64,000 bases of DNA from Argentina anserina (Eukaryota; Streptophyta; Magnoliopsida; Rosales; Rosaceae). The notes under the pieces were generated by a model, which was not told the origin of the DNA, ran no database searches, and saw nothing but the letters and a program-made list of their open reading frames with translations. This document shows, in pieces, positions 48,457-60,299 of this stretch. Positions within the stretch are counted from its first letter, which is position 1, and the number at the start of each line of letters is the position of its first letter. The stretch lies in contig NC_065873.1 in assembly GCF_933775445.1 (NCBI RefSeq), positions 8,556,001 through 8,620,000 of the forward strand, read 5' to 3'. The position numbers were made by a program, and so were the translations under genes.

Positions 48457-51400
48457 GGAGGTTACAGAGTGGACGTCCGCACACTCCCTTAAAGTGCGGA
48501 CGTTTCCGACTCCGGCGACGGCGAGGCGCGGCGAAGGGGCACAGCTGCAATACCCACTACGGGGCGACTCCGTCTGTGCCGGTCGGAGCTCCATCGGAAA
48601 CCCATGGCGGCCGAAAATCAATTTCTGGGTTTATTCTGGCGACTATGCGATTCCGGCCGCCGTGGTGAGTCCAGCTGAGCTGCTCCACCCCGCTGCTGAG
48701 CCTCGCCGTCGCCAGAAAAGGGACGTTGGTATATAAACCATGCACAAGCAGCCGATTATATCCAAAAGCGAATAATAGTTCAGAAAAAGCCACGGTCGTA
48801 TTAACCCAAAATGATTGCAACCATTAGCACTACAACTACTAATGAATTTAGATATCTTTCACAATAAACTTATAACGGAATCAAGAGTCATTGTGTATGC
48901 CATAGTAACCCAAATAAATAGAAGTTGAGAACTTGCTCAAAAATTGTGTGAGATCTTAACAAGATTGTAAATTTCTAGCTAGTGATGAACATATTCTCTT
49001 TCCAGAGATGAAACCGATGCACCTGTTTTATTTTTCCAGACAAAGGTTATTCCTGCTTCAATGGGAAAACAAAATGATTACTGGTGCATAACAATACATG
49101 GAACTGAATAAGCTAAAAGTCAATCATAAACCCTCCATATTTATAGGCTGAAAGGGCAACTGAGGTTGAAGAATCTTACAGATTGCTATTTTAAATAGCT
49201 CACCTATACTCCATCAGTCCATCCGCACCTCATTTAAAACAACTAATAATTACAGTACCAACTGAAAGAATGGAAACCGCCCGTTACCCTCTGTCTAAGA
49301 TGTATATGTAACCCTGTCTCCAAAGCCCCTCCACTATTCAGAAGCAATGAGGAGCTCAACGCTAAGGAGAAACCAGTCAAACTACTAGTAGACGAAAAGC
49401 CCAACAAGAAAAAAAAAAACACCATCACAAGAGACTACAAACACAACAGGTTCTCAGCTTAGCAAAATGGTATTAGAAAAATTCACGTGAAAATGACAAG
49501 GTCAAGCATTGTCTGATTTATTGGTGCTGATTTGAAACTTATAACTGAGATTGTTCTGTTCAGAATATCTGTAGCATATTACTGATGGGATCCTATATTA
49601 GTTTTCATAATATCTTTTCCCACCACCTTTGTTACTGAATGAGAACCTAATATGCTGCAGAATTTTAAGGCCCATGTATCGCGTTCTAAAAACAAAAGAT
49701 ATAAAGTTTAGCAAATCAAGCCAATCCCAACAAAATTGACAAAACGTGTTATGATCAGAGAGGTATCTTGGCAACAAAATTGAGAAGTTCTTAATCTTAA
49801 AGCATATACTCACTGCCTTAGTATCATCGTCTTTTCAACAGAAATGATGGCCAAAATATTACACTGTAATCACCTCAGGTTATAAAAAAAATGCAAAACC
49901 ATGGGTATTTACAGAAACAGAAGATCCAATACCTGAGCTGCTGGAGCATTATCATCAATGAACGGAGCTGCAAGACTGATAAATGAAGCCTCACCAACAC
50001 CAACTAGCCTTTAAAGAACAGAACTTGGATCAATTCATGCAGCACCAACCAATATAGCATACATATACCCAACATCAACAAAATACAGCTAGGCCAGGGG
50101 TATATTAAGAACACATGAAGAATCAAGTCACTTACATGCGGCAGATGAAGAGAGACAAGAAGCTGAATGAAAAACCACAACCAGTTACAGCAAAAGTCCA
50201 AACTGACAATCCAACTCCAATGAGCCTAAATGGATTTACGCTGAAAAATTTGATAATACATACATGAGAATTCAAAATATAAATATGGCTTCTCTAGTTG
50301 GTGACACACATTGATATGGATCTAGTAAGCTCCCAATCTTTGGAAAAAATAATTTCATGCATGTTTTCAGATGAATTAGTAATACTCTAATACTTCTATG
50401 CAATAATTGAGATCTTAATTCAATATTATGCACCATCATGGCAGTTCAATGCAACAGGTCACGGTTACCTCTTTGCCAGTCCTGCAAAGACTGGAGATGC
50501 CACCAAAAGTCCAACCATAAAAGCTGACGATAGACATCCAACTGCAAAATTACTCAGTTCAAAATGCCCCCTACAATGAACAGAAATTAAGAAGAAAAAT
50601 AAGCTCTCTGATGAAAATCCTTTACAGCAAGTAGACTGGTTAAAAATGGCAAAAGGAATCGTATTTAGCATGTGTAAGAAGCATACAAGAAACACCAGAA
50701 GCATGAAGATCAAAAAAGCTAGGGCATAGAATATAAAAGGACACACACTTTCCTCTATTTCTTTTTCCTTCAAACAACTCTCTAAACTAACTTAAGCAGT
50801 ACCACACGCAGAATCAAACTACAAGTCTATAACTATGTCTGCAATGTGCAAAACTTTAACAAATCCTATTTATCAGAGAACAATTCCAGTTACTACTTCA
50901 GTCAGGTGCTACTAGAAAGTAGATGATCTTTATCATATGGAGACAAGATTGGTTTTTTTTTTAATTTCTCGGTTAAAAAACATTTGTTTCTTAGCTCTCA
51001 AGGAACTTCCGGTATGTTTCAAAAATGACGGCATTTAAAAGACATTGTGGCAACCAACAGGAAAATTCAGCACAATTAAACAAACGTCAAGACACCCAGG
51101 ATGTGAAAAGCCAAGGAAGGAAGGGAAGCAGGAAGTGACTCTTACTGTATGCCGGTAGCAGGTTTGCATATACCGTCCTTACATACTTCAAGGTTTCCAT
51201 TCACACCGTTGCTTGATATTGCTCCTCGGTCCACATAATTTATCAAGTTAATCACACAGAATATGGAAAGTAACCTGCAATGACAAGGTGGGCAACACAC
51301 ATTCATTACAAACCCAAGACATCAAGATATTAATGGCTCCAAAAGTCACTCACAATCATTGGATAACCTTCACATGATACTCAACTCACCCCAATCTCAA

Positions 51401-51768
51401 AACTTTAATGGATTAACTAAACTTACTACCCAAAACTCCATAGCACCTTGCCTAATTACTAATGCACCATCCCATAAAAGTGTCTTAAAGGTATAAAAAC
51501 AATACATTGATTCATCATTTCAAATTTTCAATTGTGCAGAAAGTCCCCTCCTTTCTGAAACCCATCAAACTAAAACAAACAAGCAAAGAAAACCCAGAAA
51601 CAAAATTGAAAACTTGGTACAAAAATGAATACAGAAAGATGACCTTCTGGGGGTGAACCAGGAAGGACGCTTTGGTTTCCTTCTCCTCAATGAGGTTGAG
51701 CCAATGGAGACGACTGACCTTGATCTTTCATGTTGAGGATTGGCCATAGACATATACCTGGAGGCCAA
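42770..51768 (-). CDS. Spinster-type MFS transporter (putative sphingolipid transporter)
   Basis: Sixteen minus-strand exons: 51644-51768, 51146-51274, 50469-50570, 50136-50240, 49933-50008, 47634-47708, 47346-47448, 47206-47271, 46559-46634, 45832-45929, 45574-45650, 45371-45484, 44677-44796, 44325-44453, 43058-43136, 42770-42897. They sum to 1602 bases, 533 residues, and all borders are GT-AG. Plant spinster homologues are major-facilitator proteins, assigned by homology to sphingolipid transport. Landmarks are a basic N-tail (SLRRRKPKRPSW), NLINYVDRGAISSNGV in the first helix, VGCLSSAFMVGLLVASPVFAGLAKR, LVGVGEASFISLAAPFIDD, FYMCIPSGYALGYVYGG, YVAYTFVIGSYSYWGPKAGY, GGMTIVCGIVGTLAGGVLLD and an acidic C-tail. 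Start: first ATG of exon 1; a second Met lies six codons later. The substrate is unproven. Confidence 0.92.
43578..44281. mobile_element. MULE-type MITE in a transporter intron
   Basis: The element is 43587-44272 (686 bp), flanked by the 9-bp direct repeat TAAATTATA (43578-43586 and 44273-44281). Termini are GGGTAAATTCC and its inverse, inside inverted arms of about 160 bp that contain two copies of CAATTTGGTACCT. A 9-bp duplication and long inverted ends fit Mutator-like elements. The centre is AT-rich and non-coding. It sits between exons 14 and 15. Confidence 0.92.
44557..44597. repeat. AAT microsatellite
   Basis: About thirteen AAT repeats in the intron between transporter exons 13 and 14. 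Confidence 0.95.
48060..48740. repeat. Fold-back element family in the large transporter intron
   Basis: Arms at about 48125-48235 and 48262-48370 are inverted copies of each other (shared GGACCACGACAGCTGCACTC and GGTCGGAGATCCATCGGC), forming a hairpin of about 110 bp with a 27-base loop. A third, diverged copy lies in direct orientation at about 48535-48620 (GGTCGGAGCTCCATCGG). GTGCGGACGT-type phrases recur at 48071, 48473 (inverted) and 48496. The block is GC-rich inside an AT-rich intron. Overlapping open frames on both strands here are artefacts of the palindrome. Confidence 0.85.
48405..48453. repeat. TA microsatellite
   Basis: About 24 TA units between the second and third arms of the fold-back block. 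Confidence 0.95.
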
Positions 51769-51829
51769 TGTCTAATTTTCCAATGAAGAATCAAAATCCC
51801 TTTATATATATTTTATCCCCAAGTCACTG

Positions 51830-52869
51830 TGACTTGGGTCTAAAATTTGGACACCCAAAATCTCTGTCTCTCTCTGTGTGTTCTTGGAATGTGATGATTT
51901 AAGGGTCTGCGTCCTCGTTTGTTTTCTTTTTCAACTTTTATAAGACCAAACAGGAACAGAACAAGAACAAGTGCTGACCATCGAAATAAAGACAGAACAA
52001 GTGTCGTCCTAAGTTTTCGGCAAAAATAAGGAGTGGGGAAGGATGGATCCAGCTTTGGATTCAGCTTTAACTAAAATAACAAATATTGGTTCGGTATCAA
52101 TCATTCGAGTTTGATTCAGCTTTTGGGGCTTGTGCTTCTCTGTGTGTTGGTGCATTGATTAATCTGTGAATCTCCTTTGTTTCGTTATGACCCGTGACTG
52201 CTTATGAAATGGGGCTCGTCTTCGGACCCGAAAATAAACTTGTTTTTATTTTTTTGGTTTTGGTTTTGAATCTTTGATGATGACGAATGGAACCGTCTAT
52301 TATGAGCCCACTCTCCGAGCGCCTAGCCGTTAGTTCTCAGATGTTATCTGAGAGCGCAGGAACAATGATTTGCGTTAAATAATTTACGGTTTGTGATGTA
52401 ATTGAGTCTCTCACGTGCAGGCCTTCTTTTAGTATTCGAAACCCTAAGACTTTTCATTCGCCTCCTTCCATAAATGAAAAACCAACTTGTTCCCAATTAG
52501 AAAGATGGGTTATGATAGGAAGGCAAAGAAATCTGTAGGCATCATTGTGGGAAGGAATCTCTGCTGCAGCCATACGCAAAACTCTCGAGCAACCCATTGG
52601 AGGTGATTCGTTGAATTGTTTTTTTCACCGTGAAGAGAGATATGGAGGAAGAAACGTGATTCCGATATTTTCCGTCCAAATAAAGAAGGAAAGAGATGCA
52701 GTTCTGAAACCTCATACAAAAGTGAGGGGGGATCGGGCAGCACCAAGTAAATGATTGTTTTGAAAATCAGCTTCGGCCTTAGTCGAGATTTGTTGTTGAG
52801 TTGTCCTTAATCTTATTTATGCTTCTGTCATTACAAGTGTTAATCAGGGTTGTGTAACAATTGAAAATA
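51830..52869. other. Spacer upstream of the transporter gene
   Basis: The first part should be the transporter promoter; a CTCTGTCTCTCTCTG stretch near 51861-51875 may lie in its leader. A frame at 52545-52754 (plus) overlaps another at 52510-52746 (minus); neither is recognised. Confidence 0.4.
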
Positions 52870-55424
52870 TATTATGGAAAATGAGTTGTAGCAGGCAAAT
52901 TATTGTAAATGCTTCCTCCTCTTCTCAACCATTAGAATTGTTACATATAGACTTCATGAGACCATCTGCTACTGTAAGTATGGCAGGTAAGGAATATATC
53001 TTTGTTATAGTTGATGATTATTCTCGTTTACTTAGGTTGATTTTCTATAGGATAAGAGTGATATTTTTGATTCTTTCGGAAAAAAAATGAGTAAACAACT
53101 TGTAGTGGAAAAACAACAAGATAATTTACAAATTACTAGAATTAGATTTGACAATGGAACTGAATTTAAAAATTTCAAAGTTTCTAAATTGTCGAGATTA
53201 CAGTGTGTTTCATAAGTTTTTAGCACCCATAACCCCTCAGCAGAATGTAATAGCTTAACATAAAAACAAATCCTTATTGGACATGGCAAGGGTAATGTTA
53301 CATTCATCTGGTTTAAGTGAGAATTTATGGGCTGAAGCAGTAAATATTGTATGCTATGTTGGAAATAGAGTTCTTCTTCATTCAGGTACAAAGAATACTC
53401 CATATGAACTATGGAAAGGTAAGCAACGCGATGTAAGTTATTTTCATGTTTTTGGAAATCCTTGCTATATATTAAAAGATCGTGAACATCTTGCTAAATT
53501 TGCTCCAAGATCAGATGTAGGTATTTTCTTGGTTATTCTCTTGACAGTCGTGCCTATAGAGTGTATAATAAAGAAACTAGAACTGTCATGGATTCCATAA
53601 CTGTTTTTGTTGATGATAATTTTGATGAGTCTAATTTATCTGATGCAAATTTAACTAGCTCAAAAGATAAGAATGTACAATCATAGGAAGAAGCCACGAA
53701 AGTAGACAAAAATCTACAACCAGCAACAAAATATCGAACTGGATTCAAGCTGGTTAGGAAAGATCATTCATCCACTGATATTATTGGTGATACTGGAGAA
53801 GGCATGCACACAAGAGAGAGAATTATTGAGATTATATCATCCAAAGAAGATGACTCTGGATTCTCCAACACAGAGATTGTGGAAATAAACAAAGCTCTAG
53901 TAAGTTTTATTAAAGAAAAAGTTAAAGAAATTAACAAACTAAAATGTTTTGGTTTTGTTTCTTTGATTGAACCTAAAAATATCAACGAGGCTCTTCTAGA
54001 TGATGATTGGATCAATGCAATACAAGAAGAACTCAACCAATTTGAAAAGAATTTGGTATGGATTCTTGTTCCTCGTCCTAAAAATACTAATATTGTTGGT
54101 ACTAAGTGGATTTTCAGGAATAAAATGGATGAACATGGCACAATTACGAGGAATAAAGCTAGACTAGTTGCTCAAGGATATTCTCAGGTTGAATGCTTGG
54201 ATTTTGATGAAATCTTTGCTCTTGTAACCCGACTTGAATCCATCAGGCTTTTGCTAGCCATTGCGTGTCACCGTAAGTTTAAGCTACTTCAAATGGATGT
54301 AAAAACTGCTTTTTTAAATGGTGAAGTACATGAGGAAGTGTTTGTTGAACAACCTCCAGGATTCAAAGATATTCACCATCTTGATTATGTTTGGAAACTT
54401 AAAAAGATTTTTTATGGTCTAAAACAAGCTCCTCATTCCTAGTATGATAAACTATCTACTTATCTTATATCACAAGGATATTTTTGTTGTACTGTAGACA
54501 AAACCCTGTTTGTTAAACATGTTGGAAGTCATCTCATGGTTGCACAAATATATGTTGATGATATTGTTTTTGGGTCTACTTCTGATGCTCTAGTAAAAGA
54601 ATTCACTAAAGTTATGACTAATGAGTTTGAAATGAGCATGTGTGGTGAACTCACTTACTTTCTTGGCTTGTAAATTAAACAGAATCAAAATGGTATTTTT
54701 CTATCCCAATCTAAATAAGCTGAAAATCTTATTAAGAAATATGATATGACTGGGAAGAAATTTGTTAGTACACCTATGAGTACCACTACAAAGTTATGTC
54801 ATGATCTTGATGGTAAGTATCTTGACCAAACTAAATATCGTAGTATGATTGGTAGTTTTTTTACCTTACTGCTAGTCGCCCTGACATATCTTATAGTGTG
54901 AGTGTTTGTGTCAGATTTCAGGCTAACCCAAAAGAATTATTCGTTATATTTCTGGAAATATAACATGTGGGGTATTTTATACGTATGAAACTAATGTTGA
55001 AATTGCAGGTTATTCTTATGCGGATTGGGGAGGTAATCTGCAAGATCGAAAAAGTACTAGTGGTGGTTGTTTCTTCGTGGGTAAGAATTTAGTTGCATGG
55101 CATAATAAGAAATAAAATTGCACTTCATTGTCCACAACAGAAGCTGAATATGTTTTTGTAGGTAGTTGTTGTACTCAAATGCTTTGGATGAAAAATATGC
55201 TTAAGTATTATTGTATTCTGCAAGGAAAACTTGTGATATTCTGTGATAATACAAGTGCTATTAATATTTCCAAGAATCTTGTTCAGCATACTATAGCTAA
55301 ACACATTGATATACGGTACTATTTCATTCGTGAACTTGTTGACAAGAATATTCTAGCATTAGAATTTGTTTCTACAAATTATCAATGGGCAGACTTGTTT
55401 ATCAAACCACTAAATACATAACGT
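52870..55424 (+). pseudogene. Ty1/copia pol, 5'-truncated and interrupted
   Basis: Pieces in order: integrase start (LELLHIDFMRPS, FVIVDDYSR with the first Asp), FDNGTEF with the second Asp, then the integrase Glu region (DMARVMLHSSGLSENLWAEA) and YELWKGKQRDVSYFHVFGNP. The reverse transcriptase begins WINAIQEELNQFEKN, has GTKWIFRNKMDEHG and MDVKTAFLNGEVHEEVFVEQ, and its catalytic box is YVDDIVFGST. RNase H follows: STTEAEYVFVGSCCTQMLWM, FCDNTSAINISKNLV and HIDIRYYFIRELV. Gag, protease and the integrase zinc finger are missing. Stops at about 54440, 54671, 54716 and 55115 and frame changes around 53090 and 53560 make it inactive. Confidence 0.9.
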
Positions 55425-55788
55425 TTTCTGACATTACGTAATGCCATTGGCAGTTGCTCTCAATATTGACAAATAACATACTTTGTGGGTACATTTGTCA
55501 AGGTAACTTTCCTTTGTCCTCGATCTTATCTTACTATGGATGAGTTATTGTAATTGACCTATTTGTTCTTTGGTTCTTTTGATATTGTTGCTTTGGACCA
55601 CACATCATGTGTTCTCAATGCCATTCATTGTTATCAGCCATTATGTTTAGTTCTCACATACACATACTTCGTAGTGGTGGAAAAATCTGAGTTGAGTAAC
55701 CTAATCAGGAGCCGGTGTAGTTGAATAAATGTTATAGATATTGACTGCATGCAACACAAAAAGAAAAATTATATTGTGCATGCAATGC

Positions 55789-55960
55789 TAGGCCAGGCTA
55801 GTTCTACATCTCCAGGAGTTGACTAACTACTCGAAGCCTAGAGGAATGGACTGGTTTGGTATCCCCGAAGGATCAAATATTTTTAGGCCAGGCTAGTTCT
55901 TATCTCCAGGGATTGAGTAACTACTCGATACATGTTGGAATGGACTGGATTGGTCTCCGT
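55789..55960 (+). repeat. Direct repeat pair in the copia post-pol region
   Basis: Two copies about 98 bases apart share TAGGCCAGGCTAGTTCT, ATCTCCAGG, TTGA, TAACTACTCGA and GGAATGGACTGG. Non-coding, probably an internal duplication within the element. Confidence 0.8.
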
Positions 55961-57137
55961 GGTTGAAAATTGTCTCAGCAATGTACTGAGCTTATACTAT
56001 CAAAATAAAAAAAAATAAAAAATCAGAATTATGGTGTTATAAGGAGATTTTTTTGGAGAGATAGGGGGAGTGTCGTTTATTTTGGCTTGCATATTTAATC
56101 ACTCCTCTTATGCATTCCCATTATGAAGTACACTCACTTGCACATCACAACTTACTTTTGGCTAATGATCTTGCATATTGCTCGAGAACACCTGTTTTCG
56201 TGGTTGATAAAGTGTATTGTCTTGCTCAAAAGAATGTTCAAGTAATTGTCTTAATTTTTGCTATAGTTGTATGTTATGCTTGGACTTCGGTTTCCATGAC
56301 ATCGTTAACTCTGTCATTCTTTTAAATGTCTTCTTGAGAGCTTAGTGTGTGTAAGGTCAGTTTGTTATATATCCTTAGTGTAGTATGCAACTTTGTTATT
56401 TGTGGATTCCAATATCATTCGATTTTAAGTTGGTATGCTCATGGTTCCTTCCTTACCACGATCATTCTCTACATGCTTGTTTTTATGGAAGGTAAGTGAG
56501 TGACTGCATGGATTTGTTTTCTTCATCTTACTTGCATAGATCGACAAACGTAACTGATTCAATACCTTGAGGAACGTTCTTTTGGCTTTCCTGCCTCACA
56601 TGCAAGATTAACATGTGCATATGTTTTTTTCCTTCTCATTGTTATTATGATTCCCGCATTTTGGTGATCTCAACTTTTGGAAAGTTCTCTAGGTTACGTG
56701 ATTTTGTTTCATGATTCCTCGAATAACCTATCTTGTCATATGCATGTGTATCATTTAAATGGCATATCTATATGGAAAGTTTAAGTTCCTTCTCTGCGTC
56801 GATCTACTCTCTATTCCTTATAGGTTTTGAAAAATCTTTATTGGTTATCATTTTGGAAGGTTATCTCCTGCACGCCATCTTTGGTTCGGTGAATATTGTT
56901 TTTTATGCACGATTGTATCTTAAAATCCACTTCTTCTTATTTATACATGCATCATCTTCCTTGAAATGGAAACACAATCTAGTGCATCCTTGTCCTTCAC
57001 GACATACTCTGATTAATTACTTCTTGATTCAATCCCTACATATATCACGCACAAGGCTAGGGTTTTACTCACACAAGTTCTATACCTTCTTACATACATT
57101 TACCCTCACAGTTTGTTCAAGTGCGTAGGTATTCAAC

Positions 57138-57754
57138 ATGAGCGGAGCGAGGCGTAACCAGCGAGAGACTGCAGCGGCCAGACGTGTTGATGAACTTCGA
57201 CAACCACAAGAGGACACTGCCTACCATGCAGCAGGTGCTCGTCTAGTGACCCTTGCTGAGATTAACCATGCATTCTCCCGGATAGGCATTCAGTTCCAGA
57301 CACAGATCAACCGTGTGCAACTGTTGCACGAAACTAGACATGACAATGTCACACGGCACCTCCATCGTATTGGGGCAGCAATACAGCTGCTCATTGATCT
57401 TGGGCGGAGACACAGTCCATGATGCAGACTTCACCTCCTCAAGCTCCTCCTACTAGACCAAATGCTTCTTACAGCTCCCTGTCATCATCAAGCTCGGATG
57501 GATCCTTTCCTCCCCCTCCTCCTCTTCCAACAAAGGGGATCCCGTTTTGGGATGCTATTTATCAAGAACGTGAGCATATGGCTTTGAGAAATACGCTTGC
57601 TACACCTACTACTCAGATTCCCATGGTTGTGGTGGATAATGCTCCTCCCTCTCCTCCTCACCACATAATTGATGTTCACCCTTACCAGAATGGTGGTCTT
57701 AGATGGGGTGCTCGTCAGGGTGGTCGGGGACGTCGTGGCGACTGTGGTGGCTAA
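57138..57754 (+). pseudogene. Post-pol extra reading frames of the copia element
   Basis: Frame 57138-57422 starts MSGARRNQRETAAARRVDEL and has a mostly alpha-helical, Gln/Arg-rich composition. Frame 57419-57754 overlaps its stop by four bases (ATGA) and is Pro/Ser-rich, ending with GGRGRRGDCGG. They may once have been a single extra ORF of the sort found downstream of pol in SIRE-like elements. No signal peptide or membrane segment is visible, so an envelope-like role is not supported. Position, not homology, is the main evidence. Confidence 0.45.
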
Positions 57755-57789
57755 AACTACTCCTTTGGCTTCATCACCTTAGGGGGAGA

Positions 57790-58072
57790 ACATCAAGTCC
57801 CGAATTATTTTGTGTTTTGTTTCTTTTTGCTTGAACTATTGTCTCTTACATGAGACTAAGTACTTTTTGTTGGGTTGTAACCTAAGTGCTATGCACAAAA
57901 CTTATATTTGTTTTAAGGTTGTTTGATTTGGTTTTGAACATTAATGTTTTTTATTGGATTTTTGGTTAGTAGATCCTATGATCTTGTCACTTGATCTCTT
58001 GAAAATGATGATCATTGATTCTTGATGTCAAGTGATCTATTTTCATATTTGAAAATAGTGGAGGGTTCAACA
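57790..58072 (+). other. Non-coding stretch before the probable 3' LTR
   Basis: T-rich sequence with no frame of note. It ends in GGAGGGTTCAACA, a possible polypurine tract, just before TGTTGTTTTTAGG. Confidence 0.35.
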
Positions 58073-58900
58073 TGTTGTTTTTAGGGTTATTTGATTAAAT
58101 TTGTACTTATGGTGTTCTTTGTGAGTGTGTAGGTACTTGATGGTGAAAGGTGCATGGAATGCCAAGATGGGAGATTAAATGTACACATATTGGCCTCCAT
58201 AAGGTGATGAAGATACGAAAGGTATGAAGAACAAGCAAATGGGGAGCATTGAAGACGTTTCCTAGTTGGACTAGGAAATAAGCACGGCACGGCAGATTAA
58301 GGTTTGGCGTTGCCGATCTGATTATAGTGGGAATATGTTCTCAAATATATTTAGTTAAATAGTGATTAGAAATTTTTATAGAAAAGTGATTTATAATAAA
58401 AGGTTTATTCCATATTCATATGGATTTTTTCCTTTTCTATACAAGGTTGTATTAGGAAGGGATATGGGTTGATTGCCTAATGGTTCTAGGGTTAAGAGGT
58501 GGTTAGCCGTGAGGGATATATGCAATATAAGTAGTAGGTTGGCTGCATACACATTCGCTGGAAAAAGAAGAGAAAAGTGATTTTTCAAGAGAGAAGAAAG
58601 ACTCATCAAAGAAGAGCTTTGTGCTAGGAGATCTTAATGACTCCATTGAAGACCTTAGTGGCAACATCGACAAGCTTAGTAAAGTCGAAGTACATGTGAT
58701 TACAACGATCTTAGTGAGGTTGTATTGACACTTGAAGCAACGATCTTAGTGAGGTTGTTTCATACTTGATTGTGACTATCAAGTAAGAAGTATTTTACTT
58801 TTGAGAATAATATTATTATTGATTAAGGTGTAATCATTGTAATATCGTTTATTCAATACAAAATTAAACATATTCCGCTGCTATTACTTGTTGTTGTTCT
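58073..58900 (+). repeat. Probable 3' LTR of the copia element
   Basis: Begins TGTTGTTTTTAGG after a purine-rich tract. A TATA-like ATATAAGTAG lies at about 58526. The downstream part holds two ACGATCTTAGTGAGGTTGT copies (58707 and 58740) and ends in a T/A-rich run around ATTAAACATATTCCGCTGC. The right edge is uncertain and the target duplication could not be found, because the left LTR is missing. Confidence 0.45.
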
Positions 58901-58920
58901 ATCTTGTATTTTCACTCAGG

Positions 58921-60268
58921 CATCCAATCGGGAGATGTGGAGACATAATTATTTGCAGGCGTGATCTTAAATGTCTAGGTCCAGAAAACTGCATCAATGG
59001 GGAGGTGAGGGTTGTTTAAATTAAAATTGGAGTTACTGAATTTTGTATGGTTGAAGATTTTAAAATGATGGTAAATTATATTGTTTGGATATGATTTTGT
59101 ATGGTGTTAGTATTGAAAATGATGGTCAAGTATATTGTATTGATACTCAGATAATTAATATGATGGGGACCCTATCATTTGCAAAGAGTGTGGACTGTTG
59201 GTTTCTGCCCACCACTTTTTCGGTTAGTTTTGTGTTTTATGTTGTATTACATATTATGTTAGATGGTTTGGTTTACCTGACTAGTTTTTAATTGTCAAGC
59301 AGGAGCATGCTAAAAACCTTGGTTCCCTTCCAGATGGGAATTCAATTTCTGTTTCGCTACAAATAGTTCGGAGGTTTAAGGGCCGTCAACATGATTGCAG
59401 TCAGGTTTGTCTTGTGTTATAAAATTATATGGTGTCTTGATTTATGACATATTTTCTGTTTTAACACTGTGGTCACATTATGAAGAACTTCATGCCCATT
59501 CACGATGGGCCGGATGAGCACTGGTTTCTAGTGGTATTAAATTTGGTTCGAGGTCATTGTGAGATTTGAGACAGCCACCAAATGCCTTCTAGTAAAGAAC
59601 GCAGGCAGGGATACACGAAATGGTGGTATTGGGCCGTCCTATATAATGGTTTATTTTTCACTTGATATGGAAGATGTTATTTTATGGAATATGAGTTAAA
59701 CTGACAATTATGCAAATTGGTCTTATTGAGTCAGTCTTTGAGGAGGAGTTGTAGGCTTCTCCCCAACTAGCACGGAAAGTCTCTTCATGTGGTTTCATAT
59801 ATCCTTCTGTAATGGGACATTAGAAGAAGAAGAAGAAGGACTCGGGTGTTTATGTAATTAGGAACATGCAATAATACTGTGAGCGTTTGTACGAAGGGGT
59901 GAGTTTGATATACACTTAAGAGGTATTGTGCTTAGTATATATCTATATAATTGTTATTAATACATGTTACATTTCCGTTGTAGTTCAATGGCGCCGATCA
60001 CAGGGTAAGGATTGCTCTAGAAATAGTGAACGACTCTTGTAACGAGTGTGTGGATGATGTGTGGGCAAATGTCTATACGGAGCAGAAGGAGAGAGAGAGA
60101 CAGAAGCAAAGAGTTCGAGACATAAATCTGTTGGAGGTGTACCCGGGCCGTCTAGTATTCCTCAATTTTCTCAAAAGTTCAAGCCTAGTGTTCCACGACG
60201 CGGGTGATTGCCTAATAAGTTTTAACCGTATGAAAGCTATTATTATGATAGGAACCTCCGGGCACTAA
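58921..60268 (+). pseudogene. Ulp1/C48-type cysteine protease-like gene, decayed (plus)
   Basis: Collinear exon-like pieces: 58921-59004 reads CRRDLKCLGPENCINGE, 59151-59222 reads IINMMGTLSFAKSVDCWFLP, 59303-59404 begins EHAKNLGSLPDGNSIS, and about 59486-59566 reads NFMPIHDGPDEHWFLVVLNL. Borders are GT-AG for the first three. The RRDLKCLxPxxxINGE start and the PIH...HWFLVVL strand with the catalytic His match Ulp1-family (C48) cysteine proteases, many of which in plants are carried by transposons. A TGA at 59567-59569 sits where the family has Trp (EIWDS). No clear catalytic Cys was found. A final frame at 60026-60268 is of unknown relation. Confidence 0.6.
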
Positions 60269-60299
60269 TGAGGATTTGTTTTTTATGTTGTCTGGTAGA

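Larger units (their letters stand above)
52870..58900 (+). mobile_element. Ty1/copia element remnant, SIRE-like layout
   Basis: After the pol remnant come about 2.6 kb before the probable 3' LTR, including a small extra frame at 57138. Long post-pol regions are a mark of the SIRE/Maximus lineage. Purine-rich tracts occur at 56061-56070 (AGATAGGGGGAG) and 57779-57788 (TTAGGGGGAGAAC). The 5' LTR and 5' half of the element are absent. Confidence 0.6.

Noticed and set aside
48000..48820. Six or more overlapping open frames on both strands, up to 133 codons
   Set aside because: They lie in a palindromic GC-rich repeat and run through the TA microsatellite, which reads as a Tyr-Ile repeat. No domain, and the region is an intron of the transporter.
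52545..52754. 69-codon plus frame as the start of the copia element
   Set aside because: No similarity to gag or protease recognised, and the first recognisable pol residues begin only at about 52880.
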